DNA of 64,000 nt from Piscinibacter aquaticus (GCA_007994965.1 VOPW01000001.1:3844001-3908000); one strand, 5' to 3'. Numbered from the stretch's first letter, positions 42,416-52,930 are shown. Notes: a model not told the origin generated them from the letters alone. Program-made: numbers and translations.

Positions 42416-43899
42416 AACAGATCCACGAAATGGGCGTGGCCGAGCTGGGCCGCGCGCTGGCCGCGCATGAGGTCACCAGCCTGGAGGCCACCACTGCGCT
42501 GCTCGACCGCATGGCGCAGCATGTCGCCCTCGGCGCCGTGCTGGCCAGCGACCGCGACGGCGCGCTGGCAGCCGCCGCCGCCGCCGATGCCCGCCGGGCG
42601 GCGGGCGAAAATTCGCCGCTGCTGGGCGTTCCGATCGCCCACAAGGACATCTTCACCACCGCCGAGCTGCCCACCACCGCCGGATCGAAGATGCTCGAGG
42701 GCTACCGCAGCCCCTTCGACGCCACCGTGGTGGCTCGCCTCGCGCAGGCCGGCACGGTGACGCTGGCCAAGCTCAACTGCGACGAGTTCGCGATGGGTTC
42801 GGCCAACGAGAACTCGGCCTACGGCCCGGCGAAGAACCCCTGGGACACCAGCCGCGTGCCCGGCGGCTCCTCCGGCGGCTCGGCCGCCGCGGTGGCGGCG
42901 CGCACCGGTACCCGCGGCCACCGGCACCGACACCGGCGGCTCGATCCGCCAGCCGGCGAGCTTCTCCGGCATCACCGGCATCAAGCCGACCTACGGCACC
43001 TGCTCGCGCTTTGGGCTGGTCGCCTTCGCCTCCAGCCTCGACCAGGCCGGCCCGATGGCGCGTTCCGCCGAAGACTGCGCGCTGCTGCTAGGCGCGATGA
43101 GCGGCTTCGACGAGCGTGATTCCACCAGCGCGCAGCGCCCGCCGCAGGATCTTCACGCCCAGATGCTCGCACCACGCGACGGCGCCACGGCTGCCGGGCC
43201 GCTGGCCGGGCTGCGGATCGGACTGCCGAAGGAGTTCTTCCCCGCCGCGCTGGCCGCGGATGTGAACGGCGCCGTGCGCGGCGCGCTGGCCGAGCTCGAG
43301 AAGCTCGGCGCGACGCTGGTCGACGTCAGCCTGCCCCGCACCGAACTCTCGATTCCCGTCTACTACATCATTGCGCCGGCGGAGGCGAGCTCGAACCTGT
43401 CGCGCTTCGACGGCGTGCGCTACGGCCACCGCGCCGGGAAGTACACCGACCTGCTCGACATGTACAAGAAGAGCCGCAGCGAGGGCTTCGGCCCCGAGGT
43501 CAAGCGGCGCATCATGATCGGCACCTACGTGCTCAGCCACGGCTACTACGACGCCTACTACCTGCAGGCGCAGAAGCTGCGCCGCATGATTGCCGACGAC
43601 TTCCAGCGCTGCTTCACCCAGTGCGACGTGATCGCCGGCCCGGTGGCGCCCAGCGTGGCGTGGAAGATCGGCGCGCAGGGCGACGACCCGGTGGCCGCCT
43701 ACCTCGCCGACATCTTCACGCTGCCAGCCAGCTGGCCGGTCTGCCCGGCATGAGCGTGCCCGCCGGCTTCGGCGAGGGTGGCATGCCCGTCGGCCTGCAG
43801 CTGATCGGCAACTATTTCCAGGAAGGCACGCTGCTGCACGCGGCGCACGCCTTCCAGCAGGCGACCGACTGGCACGCCCGCACGCCCAGCGGGTTCTGA
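42412..43899 (+). CDS. gatA: Aspartyl/glutamyl-tRNA amidotransferase subunit A
   Basis: About 495-residue amidase. The Ser-cisSer-Lys triad is visible: Lys in I-A-H-K-D-I-F, Ser in P-G-G-S-S-G-G-S, and Ser in D-T-G-G-S-I-R-Q-P. It releases ammonia from glutamine for GatB. Frame breaks near 42910 (one extra G in ACCGGTACC explains it) and near 43730 (one missing C in AGCTGG restores L-P-A-S-L-A-G-L-P-G-M). Essential, so these are likely sequence errors. Confidence 0.94.
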
Positions 43900-43902
43900 A
43901 CC

Positions 43903-45354
43903 ATGAGCAGCCCCCAACTCATCCGCGGCTACGAGGTCGTCATCGGCCTGGAGACGCACGCGCAGCTGTCCACCCGCTCGAAGATCTTCAGCGGCTCGAG
44001 CACGCAGTTCGGCGCCGCGCCGAATACGCAGGCCTCGCCGGTCGATCTCGCCCTGCCGGGCACGCTGCCGGTACTCAACCGCGGCGCCGTCGAGCGCGCC
44101 ATCCGCTTCGGCCTCGCGGTGGGCGCCACGGTGGCGCCGCTGTCGATCTTCGCGCGCAAGAACTACTTCTACCCCGACCTGCCCAAGGGCTACCAGATCA
44201 GCCAGTACGAGATTCCGGTCGTGCAAGGCGGCGAGGTGGAATTCTTCATCGGCGAGAAGCGGCACGTGGTGCACCTGACCCGCGCCCACCTCGAGGAGGA
44301 CGCCGGCAAATCGCTGCACGAGGATTACCACGGCCAGACGGGCATCGACCTGAACCGCGCCGGCACGCCGCTGCTGGAGATCGTCACCGAGCCCGACATG
44401 CGCAGCAGCGCCGAGGCCGCCGCCTACGCGAAAGCCCTGCACACGCTCGTGACTGGCTGGACATCTGCGACGGCAACATGCAGGAGGGCTCGTTCCGCTG
44501 CGATGCCAACGTGTCGGTGCGCCGGCCGGGCGCGCCCTTCGGCACGCGGCGCGAGATCAAGAACCTCAACAGCTTCAAGTTCCTGCAGCAGGCGATCGAC
44601 TTCGAGGTGCAGTGGCAGATCGACCTCATCGAGGACGGCGGCCGCGTCGAGCAGGCCACCGTGCTGTTCGACCCCGACACCGGCGAGACGCGCGCGATGC
44701 GCACCAAGGAAGACGCGCACGACTACCGCTACTTCCCCGACCCCGACCTGCCGCCGCTGGTGATCGCGCCGGAGTGGGTGGCGCGCGTAAAGGCCGAGAT
44801 GCCCGAGCTGCCGCGCGTGATGGCGCAGCGCTTCCAGGCCGACTACGGCCTGCCCGCCTACGACGCGGCGATGATGACGCAGGGCAAGGCAATGGGCGAC
44901 TTCTTCGAGGCGGCGGCGAAGGCCTGCGGCCAGCCCAAGCTGGTGGCCAACTGGCTGATGGGTGAGGTGTCGCGGCGGCTCAATGCCGAAGACCGCGGCA
45001 TCGAAGCCAGCCCGGTAAGCGCGGCGCAGCTGGCCGCGATGATCGGCCGCATCGCCGATGGCACGATCTCGAACAACGGCGCGAAGCAGGTCTTCGACGC
45101 GCTGTGGACCGGCGCCGGCAGCAACGTCGATGCGGTCATCGAGGCCAAGGGCCTGAAGCAGATGTCGGATACCGGCGAGCTGGAGCGCATCCTCGACGAG
45201 GTGCTGGCCGCCAATCCGAAGTCGGTCGAGGAATTCCCGCGCCGGCAAGGACAAGGCCTTCAATGCGCTGGTCGGCCGGGCGATGAAGGCGAGCAAGGGC
45301 AAGGCCAACCCGGCCCAGGTGAACGAGCTGCTGAAGAAGAAGCTGGCGGGCTGA
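43903..45354 (+). CDS. gatB: Aspartyl/glutamyl-tRNA amidotransferase subunit B
   Basis: About 484 residues. The kinase-like cradle domain starts [13 protein letters not shown]. Later come [21 protein letters not shown] and the C-terminal YqeY-like tail ([12 protein letters not shown]). Frame breaks near 44452 and 45245; at 45245 an extra C in TTCCCGC explains the change. The stop TGA is at 45352. It lies 3 bp after gatA. Confidence 0.94.
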
Positions 45355-45375
45355 TCGGCGCCCGCCGCACCGGCC

Positions 45376-46101
45376 TCAGGGCTTGGCCGTCTTCGGCTTG
45401 CCCGGCGCCGAAGCCGCAGCCTCGGACGAGGCGATGATGCCCATCGAGCCCGGCTGCGCGCCGCCCCACAGCTTGCGCAGGCGCTCGAGTTCGTCGTCGT
45501 ACAGCTTGTCGATGCGCACGATCTCGGCCTTCTGGTTCGTCACCAGATTGCGCTGCGCCTCGGCGGCGGCGTCATTGGCGTCGATCGCCTGCTTGAGCTT
45601 GAGCGGCAGCTGCTTGCCGACGTAGAACTCGGTCTCGTCCTGCAGCGGCTTGCGTTCCTTCTCGAGCGCCGCCGGGCGCGATTCGGAGATCTTCAGGCTC
45701 TTGCGCACATCGTCGAGCGCGGCTTCGCGGGCCTTCTTGTGCGCCGCCTCGTTCGGGAAGCGCTGCAGCAGATTGCGGTCGCGGCGTACCGCTTCACGCT
45801 GCTGGGCGCGGGCCAGTGCGGCCTGCTGCTCGCGCGCCTCCATCTCGGCGCGCTCGTCGGCCGTGGGTGGTGGCGGCCGGACCGCGCGCACGGATCCGTC
45901 TCGGTTGTGCTCGCGCTGCTCCAGTTCATTGCACTCGCGAATCGGCCGATCCGAGGTGTACTTCCTGCCGTTGATCTCGCAGCTATAGATGCCTGCGGCC
46001 TGGACCTGGGAGTGCGCCACCGCGCTCAGCAGCACCACGGCCAGCGCAGCCGGCAGGCCGGCAGCACTCGTCACGCAGAGTCGGGGCAGGGAAGTGGGCA
46101 C
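45376..46101 (-). CDS. DUF4124-type periplasmic coiled-coil protein
   Basis: 241 residues. A signal peptide ends S-Q-V-Q-A-A. The DUF4124-like start is [18 protein letters not shown] long charged coiled coil follows ([15 protein letters not shown]), and the tail is Ala/Lys/Pro-rich. Function unknown. Its ATG is two bases after the pyrE stop, so it is co-transcribed with pyrE. The frame is intact. Confidence 0.75.
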   Translation of the reverse strand: MPTSLPRLCVTSAAGLPAALAVVLLSAVAHSQVQAAGIYSCEINGRKYTSDRPIRECNELEQREHNRDGSVRAVRPPPPTADERAEMEAREQQAALARAQQREAVRRDRNLLQRFPNEAAHKKAREAALDDVRKSLKISESRPAALEKERKPLQDETEFYVGKQLPLKLKQAIDANDAAAEAQRNLVTNQKAEIVRIDKLYDDELERLRKLWGGAQPGSMGIIASSEAAASAPGKPKTAKP

Positions 46102-46102
46102 G

Positions 46103-46780
46103 TCAGATTCCGTAGCGCTCGCGGTAGGCGGCCACGGCCTGGTAATGGGTGGTCAGTCCGGGAGCGGCAGTCGGGTTCAAGTATTGCAGCAAGTCGGAAA
46201 GCGTCGCAATCGCCGCCACCTTCAATCCGAGCTCCTGCTGGACATACTGCACGGCCGACCACGGCATGTCGACGCCCTTCTCGGCCGCCTTCTCCTGGCG
46301 GTCCAGCGCGATGGCCACGCCGCAGGGCGTGGCGCCGGCGGCCTGGATCATCGAGATGGATTCGCGCACCGAGGTTCCGGCAGAGATGACGTCGTCGATG
46401 ATGAGAACGCGCCCGGCCACCGGCGCGCCGACCAGCGTGCCACCCTCGCCGTGGTCCTTGGCCTCCTTGCGGTTGTAGGCGAAAGGCACGTTGCGGCCCA
46501 GCCGTGCCAGTTCGATGGCCACCGCCGCCGCCAGCGTGATGCCCTTGTAGGCCGGACCGAACAGCATGTCGAACTCGATGCCCGAGGCGAGCAGGCGGCG
46601 TGCATAGAATTCGGCGAGGCGGCCGAGCTTGGCGCCATCGTCGAACAGGCCGGCGTTGAAGAAGTAGGGCGACAGCCGGCCCGCCTTGGTCTTGAACTCG
46701 CCGAAGCGCAACACGCCGGCGTCGACCGCAAACCTCACGAAGTCTTGCGCCAGGGCATCGGTGGCGGGGCTCGTCGTCAT
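46103..46780 (-). CDS. pyrE: Orotate phosphoribosyltransferase
   Basis: 225-residue pyrimidine biosynthesis enzyme (orotate + PRPP to OMP). N-terminal [18 protein letters not shown]-binding motif [13 protein letters not shown]. Start ATG at 46780 with GAGGAA upstream. The frame is intact. The start codon is only 13 bp from that of the divergent exonuclease gene. Confidence 0.95.
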   Translation of the reverse strand: MTTSPATDALAQDFVRFAVDAGVLRFGEFKTKAGRLSPYFFNAGLFDDGAKLGRLAEFYARRLLASGIEFDMLFGPAYKGITLAAAVAIELARLGRNVPFAYNRKEAKDHGEGGTLVGAPVAGRVLIIDDVISAGTSVRESISMIQAAGATPCGVAIALDRQEKAAEKGVDMPWSAVQYVQQELGLKVAAIATLSDLLQYLNPTAAPGLTTHYQAVAAYRERYGI

Positions 46781-46793
46781 CGGAGGCTTCCTC

Positions 46794-47579
46794 GTGTTCC
46801 GTCTCGTCACGCTCAATCTGAACGGCATCCGCTCGGCAGCGACGAAAGGCTTCGAAGCCTGGGCCGAAGGCGTGGCGGCCGATTGTATGGGGTGCAGGAA
46901 GTCAAGGCCCAGGCCGCGGATGTGAAGGATCGCTTCGAGGTGGTGGCCGGGCTGACCGGCCACTTCCACTTCGCCGACAAGAAGGGCTATTCCGGCGTCG
47001 GTCTGTACACGCGCAAGAAGCCGAGCGCAGTGATCACCGGCATCGGCAACCCTGAATTCGACGCGGAGGGCCGCTACGTCGAGGCGCGTTTCGACAACGC
47101 CCGGCGCAAGCTGTCCATCATCAGCTGCTACTTCCCGAGCGGCTCCAGCGGCGAGGAGCGCCAGCAGGCCAAGTTCCGCTTCCTGGCCTTGATGGCCCCG
47201 CACCTGAAGCAGCTCAAGGCCGAGCGCGAGTTCATCCTCGTGGGCGACGTGAACATCGCCCACAAGGAGATCGACCTGAAGAACTGGAAGGGCAACCAGA
47301 AGAACAGCGGCTTCCTGCCGGAAGAACGCGCCTGGATGACCGAACTGCTCGACAGCATCGGTCTGGTCGACGTCTTCCGCACCCTGAACCCGCACCCCGA
47401 GCAGTACACGTGGTGGAGCAACCGCGGTCAGGCGTGGGCGAAGAACGTCGGCTGGCGGCTCGACTACCACACTGGCCACGCCGAAGATCGCCGCCACCGC
47501 GCGGCACGAGCACATCTACCTGGAGCAGCGCTTCTCCGACCATGCGCCGCTGGTGATCGACTACGACTTCAGCCTGTAG
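46794..47579 (+). CDS. xth: Exodeoxyribonuclease III (AP endonuclease)
   Basis: About 260-residue Mg2+-dependent DNA-repair nuclease of the EEP fold. Start GTG at 46794 behind GGAGG. Motifs: [36 protein letters not shown] and S-D-H-A-P-L. Frame breaks near 46885 (a G-run short by one) and 47470 (one extra base in TACCACACTGG). It ends overlapping the convergent esterase gene by 11 bases. Confidence 0.93.
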
Positions 47580-48251
47580 CGTCGAACACCCGCAGCAGCC
47601 ACGCGTTGAGGTGGCCGATCTCCTCGGGGCACACCGAGTGCTCCATCGGGTATTCGTGCCACTCCACCTCGTGGCCCAGCGCCAGCAGCGCATCGCGCGA
47701 AGCTGGCCGCGCTGCGGCACGACGATCGAATCCTCGCTGCCGTGCGCCAGGAAGATCGGCACGCCCCGATTGGCGTCGCTGCGTTCGGCGGCGGTGCTGG
47801 CCGCCAGCGGCAGGTAACCCGACATCCCGACCAGGCCCGCCAGCCGCTCGGGGTAACGCAGCCCGGTCATCAGCGTCATCGCGCAGCCCTGCGAGAAGCC
47901 GGCCAGCACGATGCGGTTCGCCGCGATGCCTCGCTCACGCTCGCGGTCGATCAGGGCGGCGATCGCGGCCTGGGATTCGCGCAGCCCGGCTTCGTCTTCG
48001 CGCCGCTGCAGATCGGCGCCGAGGATGTCGTACCACGCGCGCATGCGGTAGCCGCCATTGATCGTCACCGGCCGCACCGGCGCATGCGGGAAAACGAAGC
48101 GCACCGCACCCACCGCCGACAGATCGAGCGCCTCCGCCACCGGCACGAAGTCGCTGCCATCGGCGCCCAGGCCGTGCAGCACGATGATCGTGGCCACCGG
48201 GTGTTCGCCGGTGGCGCCTTCCAGGCATTCGAGTTCGACAGGGGTGCTCAT
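47569..48251 (-). CDS. Alpha/beta-hydrolase carboxylesterase (phospholipase/carboxylesterase family)
   Basis: About 227 residues. Oxyanion region I-I-V-L-H-G-L-G-A-D-G-S-D. Nucleophile Ser in L-A-G-F-S-Q-G. Asp in H-G-S-E-D. Catalytic His in M-E-H-S-V-C-P-E-E, seen after bridging a frame break near 47695. Small cytosolic esterase close to Pseudomonas EstB. Bridging gives a stop at 47569-47571, so the gene overlaps exonuclease III by 11 bases. Confidence 0.88.
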
Positions 48252-48332
48252 GGCGGCATTCTGGGCCCTCGCGCCGGGGCCTGCGCTGGGCTAAGGTGGC
48301 AGCCCCATTCCCAGAAGACCGAGGAGACAGCC

Positions 48333-48652
48333 ATGATCAAGGTCAGCGTGATGTACCCGAACAAACGGCGCCCGCTTCGACCACGCCTATTACCGCGACA
48401 AGCACATGCCGCTGGTGAAGTCGCGCATGGGCGCGGCCTGCCTGTTCTACACGGTGGACAGGGGGCACGGCCGGCGGCGCGCCGGGCGAAGGGCCGACCT
48501 ACGTGGCGATGTGCCACATCTACGCCGACTCGGTGGAGTCGTTCCAGGCCGGCTTCGGGCCGCATGCGAAGGAGATCCTCGCCGACATCGCCAACTACAC
48601 CGATCTCGCGCCGGTGATGCAGATCAGCGAGGTGGTAGTCGGCCAGACCTGA
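48333..48652 (+). CDS. EthD-family dimeric alpha/beta-barrel protein
   Basis: About 106 residues. M-I-K-V-S-V-M-Y-P-N-K, then F-D-H-A-Y-Y-R-D-K-H-M-P-L-V and a C-terminal I-S-E-V-V-V-G: the EthD/ferredoxin-like barrel pattern. The Y-Y-R-D-K-H-M-P stretch is typical. RBS GAGGAG upstream. Frame breaks near 48372 and 48470. Such proteins help degradation pathways. It ends 15 bp from the convergent mobR, so a link to aromatic degradation is possible. Confidence 0.8.
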
Positions 48653-48667
48653 GGACGCTGCTCCCCC

Positions 48668-49089
48668 TCAGTCCAGGCCAAGCGCCTTGCGCGCCAGCGC
48701 GAGAAAGCTGGCGCGCTCCTTGGCCGTCAACGGCGCCAGGATCTCGGCCTGCAGCGCTTCCACCACCGGCCGCGCGGCGGCCAGCTGGCGGCGTCCGGCG
48801 GCGGTGAGCCGCAGCAGCCGGGCACGCCGGTCGTCGGGGCTGACCTCGCGTTCGATCAGGCCCTTCTGCTCGAGTCGGTCGACCACGCCGCCGATCGTCG
48901 CGCGGTCGAAGCTGATGGCCGCCGCCGGCTCTCGCTGGTCGATGCCCGGCCGCTCGGCGATCGCATCGAGCGCCGCGAACTGCACCGAGGTCAGGTCGAA
49001 GCCGGCGGCCTGCGTGACCACGGGTAGACCTGCGTCGATTGCTGGTGCAGGCGCCGTATCAGGTGGCCGGCCATCTCGGTTCTGTCCAT
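48668..49089 (-). CDS. mobR: MarR-family regulator, MobR-like
   Basis: About 140 residues. Winged helix with F-D-L-T-S-V-Q-F-A-A-L-D-A-I, F-D-R-A-T-I-G-G-V-V-D-R-L-E and the wing S-P-D-D-R-R-A-R-L-L. The start is placed at 49089 (GGAG eight bases upstream); 49101 is possible. The frame breaks near 49030. It is divergent from the 3-hydroxybenzoate hydroxylase gene. In Comamonas testosteroni a divergent MarR protein, MobR, represses mobA and responds to 3-hydroxybenzoate, so the same role is inferred. Confidence 0.83.
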
Positions 49090-49109
49090 GCCGCACTCCA
49101 TCGGGTCGG

Positions 49110-49139
49110 TTGACCCCAATTGATATGTATGCATATCAT
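49110..49139 (+). promoter_or_regulatory. Likely mobA promoter
   Basis: TTGACC (49110-49115), an 18-bp spacer and TATCAT (49134-49139) on the plus strand. The spacer and -10 overlap the palindromic operator-like site, the expected layout for MarR-type repression. Confidence 0.55.
49121..49138. promoter_or_regulatory. Palindromic MobR operator candidate
   Basis: TGATATG-TATG-CATATCA: perfect 7-bp arms around four bases, AT-rich in a GC-rich genome, centred between the divergent mobR and mobA. Size and symmetry suit a MarR dimer. Confidence 0.68.
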
Positions 49140-49185
49140 ATGCGAACTTATCGCTTGCCGGCTCTCGCCGCCCGAAGGAGACCCC

Positions 49186-51119
49186 ATGCAATTCCACCGC
49201 GACGGCTTCCGGCCCGGCGACCCCGATGTGCAGCCGCCCGCCCCCCGGCCACCGGCGTGCCGGCGATCCGCTGCCGGAGACGGTCGACGTGCTGATCGCC
49301 GGCTCCGGGCCGGCGGGCCTGTGCTGGCGGCGCAGCTGGCGCGCTGGCCGCAGATCCGCACGATGCTGGTCGAGCCCAAGCTCGCACCGATGGAGAAGGG
49401 CCGGGCCGACGGCATCAGCGTGCGCTCGATGGAGATGTTCCAGGCCTTCGGATTCGCAGAGAAGGTGGCGCGCGAATCGGTGTGGATCAACGAGACCACC
49501 TTCTGGGCGCCGGACGGCACGGCGCCGCCTTTGTCGCGCGTGGCCCGCGTGCAGGACGTGCCCGACGGCATCTCCGAGATGCCGCACGTGCTGATCAACC
49601 GGGCCCGTGTGCACGACATGTTCCTCGACGTGATGCGCAACGCACCGACGCGGCTTGTGCCCGACTACGGCCTGAAAGTGGCCGACCTGCGCATCGACCC
49701 GGCTGCAGCCCAGTACCCGGTGACGGTGGCGCTCGAACACACCGCGCCCGGCCAGGAAGGCCGGCGCAGCACCGTGCGCGCCAACTACGTGATCGGCTGC
49801 GACGGTGCGCGCTCCAGCGTACGCAGCGCGATCGGCGGCGCGCTGCATGGCGATGCCGCTCATCAGGCCTGGGGCGTGATCGACCTGCTGGCGGTGACCG
49901 ACTTCCCCGACTGGCGCATGAAGTCCTTCGTGCGCTCGCACGACGAAGGCATCCTGATGGTGCTGCCGCGCGAAGGCGGGCACCTCGTGCGCCTGTACGT
50001 GGAGCTCGATGCGCTCGGCGAGCACGAGCGAGCCGCCGACCGCGGCATGAACGCCGACGACATCATCGCCAAGGCGCAGCGCATCTTCCGCCCGTTCACG
50101 CTCGAGGTGAAGGAAGTGGTCTGGTGGTCGATCTACGAGATCGGCCATCGCCTGACCGACAAGTTCGACGACGTGCCCGCCGACCGGGTGGCCAGCCGCT
50201 CGCCGCGCGTGATGCTCGCCGGCGACGCCTGCCCACCCACAGCCCGAAGGCCGGCCAGGGCATGAACGTGTCGATGGGCGACACCTTCAACCTCGGCTGG
50301 AAGCTGATCGCGGTGCTGACCGGCCGCGCCGACGCCGCGCTGCTGCACAGCTACTCCGGCGAGCGCCGCGCCGCCGCCAAGGCCCTGGTGGACTTCGACC
50401 ACCAGTGGGCGCGCGTGGTCGGCGGCAGCGCCGGCAGCGGGCTGCAGTTCGATCCGGCCACCGCCGGCCTGCCGGTGGTGGCGCGCGCCTTCATCAACAA
50501 CCTGCCCTTCACCTGCGGGCTGACGATCCAGTACGAGCGCAGTGCGCTCACCGGCGAGACCACCCATCAGGCGCTGGCTTCCGGCTTCGAGATCGGCAAG
50601 CGCTTCCACTCCGCGCCGGTGATCCGCCTCGCCGACGCGAAGCCGATGCACCTGGGCCACTGCATCGAGGCGGATGCGCGCTTTCGCCTCTTTCTCTTCG
50701 CGCCCGCTGGTGATGCGGGCCAGGCCGGCGGGGCGATCGCCTCGCTGTGCGACTGGCTCGAGCACGACGCCGCCTCGCCGCTGCGCCGCCACACCGCGAC
50801 CGGCGAAGACGTCGATGCGGTGATCGACACGCGCGCGGTGTTCCAGCAGGGCTTCCGCGCACTGGACTTCGCCGCGATGCCGGCGCTGCTGCGCCCGCGC
50901 GTCGGCCGCCTCGGCCTGTGCGATTACGAGAAGCTGTTCTGCGCCGACCTGACGCGCGGCGAGGACATCTTTGCCATGCGCGGCATCGACCGCGAGCGCG
51001 GCTGCATGGTGGTGGTGCGCCCGGACCAGCACGTCGGCCACGTGCTGCCGCTGTCGGCACGCGCCGCCCTGGGAGACCACTTCGCGGGCATTCTGCGCAG
51101 GCGCGGCGCGGCGCGCTAG
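49186..51119 (+). CDS. mobA: 3-hydroxybenzoate 4-monooxygenase (FAD-dependent)
   Basis: About 645-residue flavoprotein hydroxylase that converts 3-hydroxybenzoate to protocatechuate. The N-terminal M-Q-F-H-R-D-G-F-R-P-G-D-P closely matches Comamonas MobA. FAD motifs: I-A-G-S-G-P-A-G-L, I-G-C-D-G-A-R-S and A-G-D-A-C then S-P-K-A-G-Q-G-M-N. C-terminal thioredoxin-like domain with V-V-V-R-P-D-Q-H-V. RBS GAAGGAG. Frame breaks near 49240, 49313 and 50237. The TAG stop (51117-51119) lies inside the target duplication of the IS element that follows. No downstream protocatechuate genes are in the window. Confidence 0.9.
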
Positions 51120-51120
51120 A

Positions 51121-52057
51121 TGTTGAGTTCAAGAGGTTGCTCACGGCCGGGATGCGGGTCATGGGCGGCTGGCGGTTCAGGGCGGAGTGTGGCCGATGCC
51201 AGTTGTAGCGGTGCAGGAAGGGCTGCAGAGCGGCCTCGCGCTGCGCTGAGCTGACGTAGGGCTGGGCATAGGCCCACTCGCGCAAGCTGGTCTGGACGAA
51301 GCGCTCGGCCTTGCCGTTGGTCTTGGGGGTGTAGGGCCGAGTCTTGATGTGCCGGATGCCGAGTTCGTCGCAGGCAGCCTTGAAGGTGTTCTTGTAGCCC
51401 GTGCCGTTGTCTGTCATCACGCGCTCGATGCGCACGCCCAGGCTGGCGTAGTAGGCCACCGCTTGGCGCAGGAACTGCACGCAGCTATCGGTCGTCTCGT
51501 CGGGCAGCACCTGCGCGAACGACACACGCGAGTGGTCATCGATCGCCGGGTGAACCATCTGCCAGCCGATGCCGCGCTTGGTCGTGCGTCTGTCGCCGGT
51601 GATGCGGTGGCCGATGCCATCGATGTGCATGAGCTTCTTGGTATCCAGGTGCAGCAGCTCGCCTGCAGCTGCGCGCTCGTAGCGCACCACGGGCTGCGGC
51701 GGCTCCAGCGACTTCAGTCGGGACAGTCCCAATCGTTTCATGCAACGGCTGACCGTCGCCACACCGCAGCCGGCCTGCTCGGCGATTCGCCATAGCGGCC
51801 AGCGGCGGCGCCGTAGATCCTCCAGCTGCGCTTGCTTTTGGGCCGTCAGCGCTCGTGGGCTGCGCTTCGGACGAGAACTGCGATCGGCGGCCTGCCGCAC
51901 CTTCCGCCTTGAAGCGGGCCAGCCACTTGAAGCCGGTGCGCTTGCTCACGCCTGCCGCCTCACTCGCGGCGGACATCGTCCAACCCTCGTTCAGCACTCT
52001 GCTGACCAGCAGGGCTCGACCTTTGGCCGTCAATCTCGCATGCTTGTGGCTGTTCAT
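51121..52057 (-). CDS. IS481-family transposase
   Basis: About 312 residues. Start M-N-S-H-K-H-A-R-L-T behind AGGAG. Helix-turn-helix domains (M-S-A-A-S-E-A-A-G-V-S-K and I-A-E-Q-A-G-C-G-V-A-T-V-S) precede a DDE core: L-H-L-D-T-K-K-L, M-T-D-N-G-T-G-Y and K-A-E-R-F-V-Q-T, then H-R-P-H-S-A-L. The frame breaks near 51893. No in-frame stop occurs inside the element; in the next frame the TAG of the target duplication would end the protein exactly at the element boundary. Cut-and-paste or copy-out mobility was not tested. Confidence 0.87.
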
Positions 52058-52143
52058 CCGTTCTCCTGTCCAGGTTGCGGGAGGTCTCGACAACCCCAGC
52101 TTCCCAAATCAGGAACGGATGAACAACCTATCGGAACATCACA
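51121..52143 (-). mobile_element. IS481-family insertion sequence (about 1,023 bp)
   Basis: Complete element. The inverted ends start TGTTGAGTTCAAGAGGTTG (51121) and, read from the other end, TGTGATGTTCCGATAGGTTG (to 52143); they share GTTC, AGGTTG and TCA. It encodes one transposase and is flanked by the 6-bp duplication GCTAGA. It sits between the 3' ends of two convergent genes and damages neither. Confidence 0.88.
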
Positions 52144-52144
52144 G

Positions 52145-52930
52145 CTAGAAGCGATAGCGGTAGGTCAGACCGAGGCCGAGATCGGGGCTGGCCGGCTCGA
52201 AGCCCCGGGTCACGTACAGCTGCAGGCGCTGCGGCCCGCTGCTGCAGGCACCGTACACCGTCAGCTCGCTGAGCGGCCCGAGCCGGCCGATCGCACGGCG
52301 TCGATCGTGGTAGCCCCCGAGCTGGCAGGCGTCGCTGACCTTGCCGAACACGCCGATCTCGCCGTACCACGGGTCTCGGTAGGGCACGTAGCCGGGCACG
52401 TCGCCGGTCTTTCGCCACCCCAGGTGGCCGAAGGCCGTCAGCCCTGCCAGCGCCTTGTACAGCTCCAGCTGCACGGCGACATCGTTCGCTCCGGTGCCGA
52501 GACCCTTCTCCAGCCGGCCGGTGTGCGACTTGAACTTCAGCGTCAGGTCGATGCCCACGCCGTCGCGCGTGAACTCGTTGAGCTCGCCGGTGAGCTTCAG
52601 CCAGATGTCGCCCAGGCCGCTCTCGCGCAGCATGGCGCCGCCCACCGTGCCGACACCGGGCACCACCTGCGCCGGCGACTCGATGCGCACGTACGGCACC
52701 TCCAGCTGCGCGGTGAGTGGACCGCTGCGGTGCCGCAGCACCAGCGGCATGGTCAGGATGCGCGTGTCGGCGGCTTCGCCGTACCGGCCGCGGGTGAATT
52801 CCGCGGTCAGCTGCACGTCGGTGCGGCTCGGCTCGTCGACGTCGAAGGCCCGGCAAGGCCCGGCGAGGGCCGACGCGGCGGCGAGCAGGATGCTCGCCCG
52901 CGCCAGACCGCGGTGTCGTTGCAGGACCAC
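52145..52930 (-). CDS. Outer-membrane beta-barrel protein (Phenol_MetA_deg-like transporter)
   Basis: About 261 residues. GTG start at 52930 behind GAGGGG. A signal peptide ends C-R-A-F-D-V. Alternating amphipathic strands continue to the C-terminal L-T-Y-R-Y-R-F, a Phe-ended barrel signature for Bam insertion. Similar to the MetA-pathway/transporter family found in aromatic-degradation loci, which would suit the mobA neighbour. The stop TAG (52145-52147) is in the IS target duplication. The start is 8 bp after the EKV-repeat gene. The frame is intact. Confidence 0.75.
   Translation of the reverse strand: MVLQRHRGLARASILLAAASALAGPCRAFDVDEPSRTDVQLTAEFTRGRYGEAADTRILTMPLVLRHRSGPLTAQLEVPYVRIESPAQVVPGVGTVGGAMLRESGLGDIWLKLTGELNEFTRDGVGIDLTLKFKSHTGRLEKGLGTGANDVAVQLELYKALAGLTAFGHLGWRKTGDVPGYVPYRDPWYGEIGVFGKVSDACQLGGYHDRRRAIGRLGPLSELTVYGACSSGPQRLQLYVTRGFEPASPDLGLGLTYRYRF

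Larger units (their letters stand above)
51115..52149. repeat. 6-bp target-site duplication GCTAGA flanking the IS
   Basis: GCTAGA at 51115-51120 and 52144-52149. It fits the NCTAGN 6-bp target known for Bordetella IS481. Each copy contains a CTAG that serves as the stop codon of the gene on its side. Confidence 0.85.

Noticed and set aside
50548-51120. C-terminal extension of the transposase into the mobA region
   Set aside because: The residues past 51121 lie outside the inverted ends of the element and are antisense to mobA, so they are read-through.
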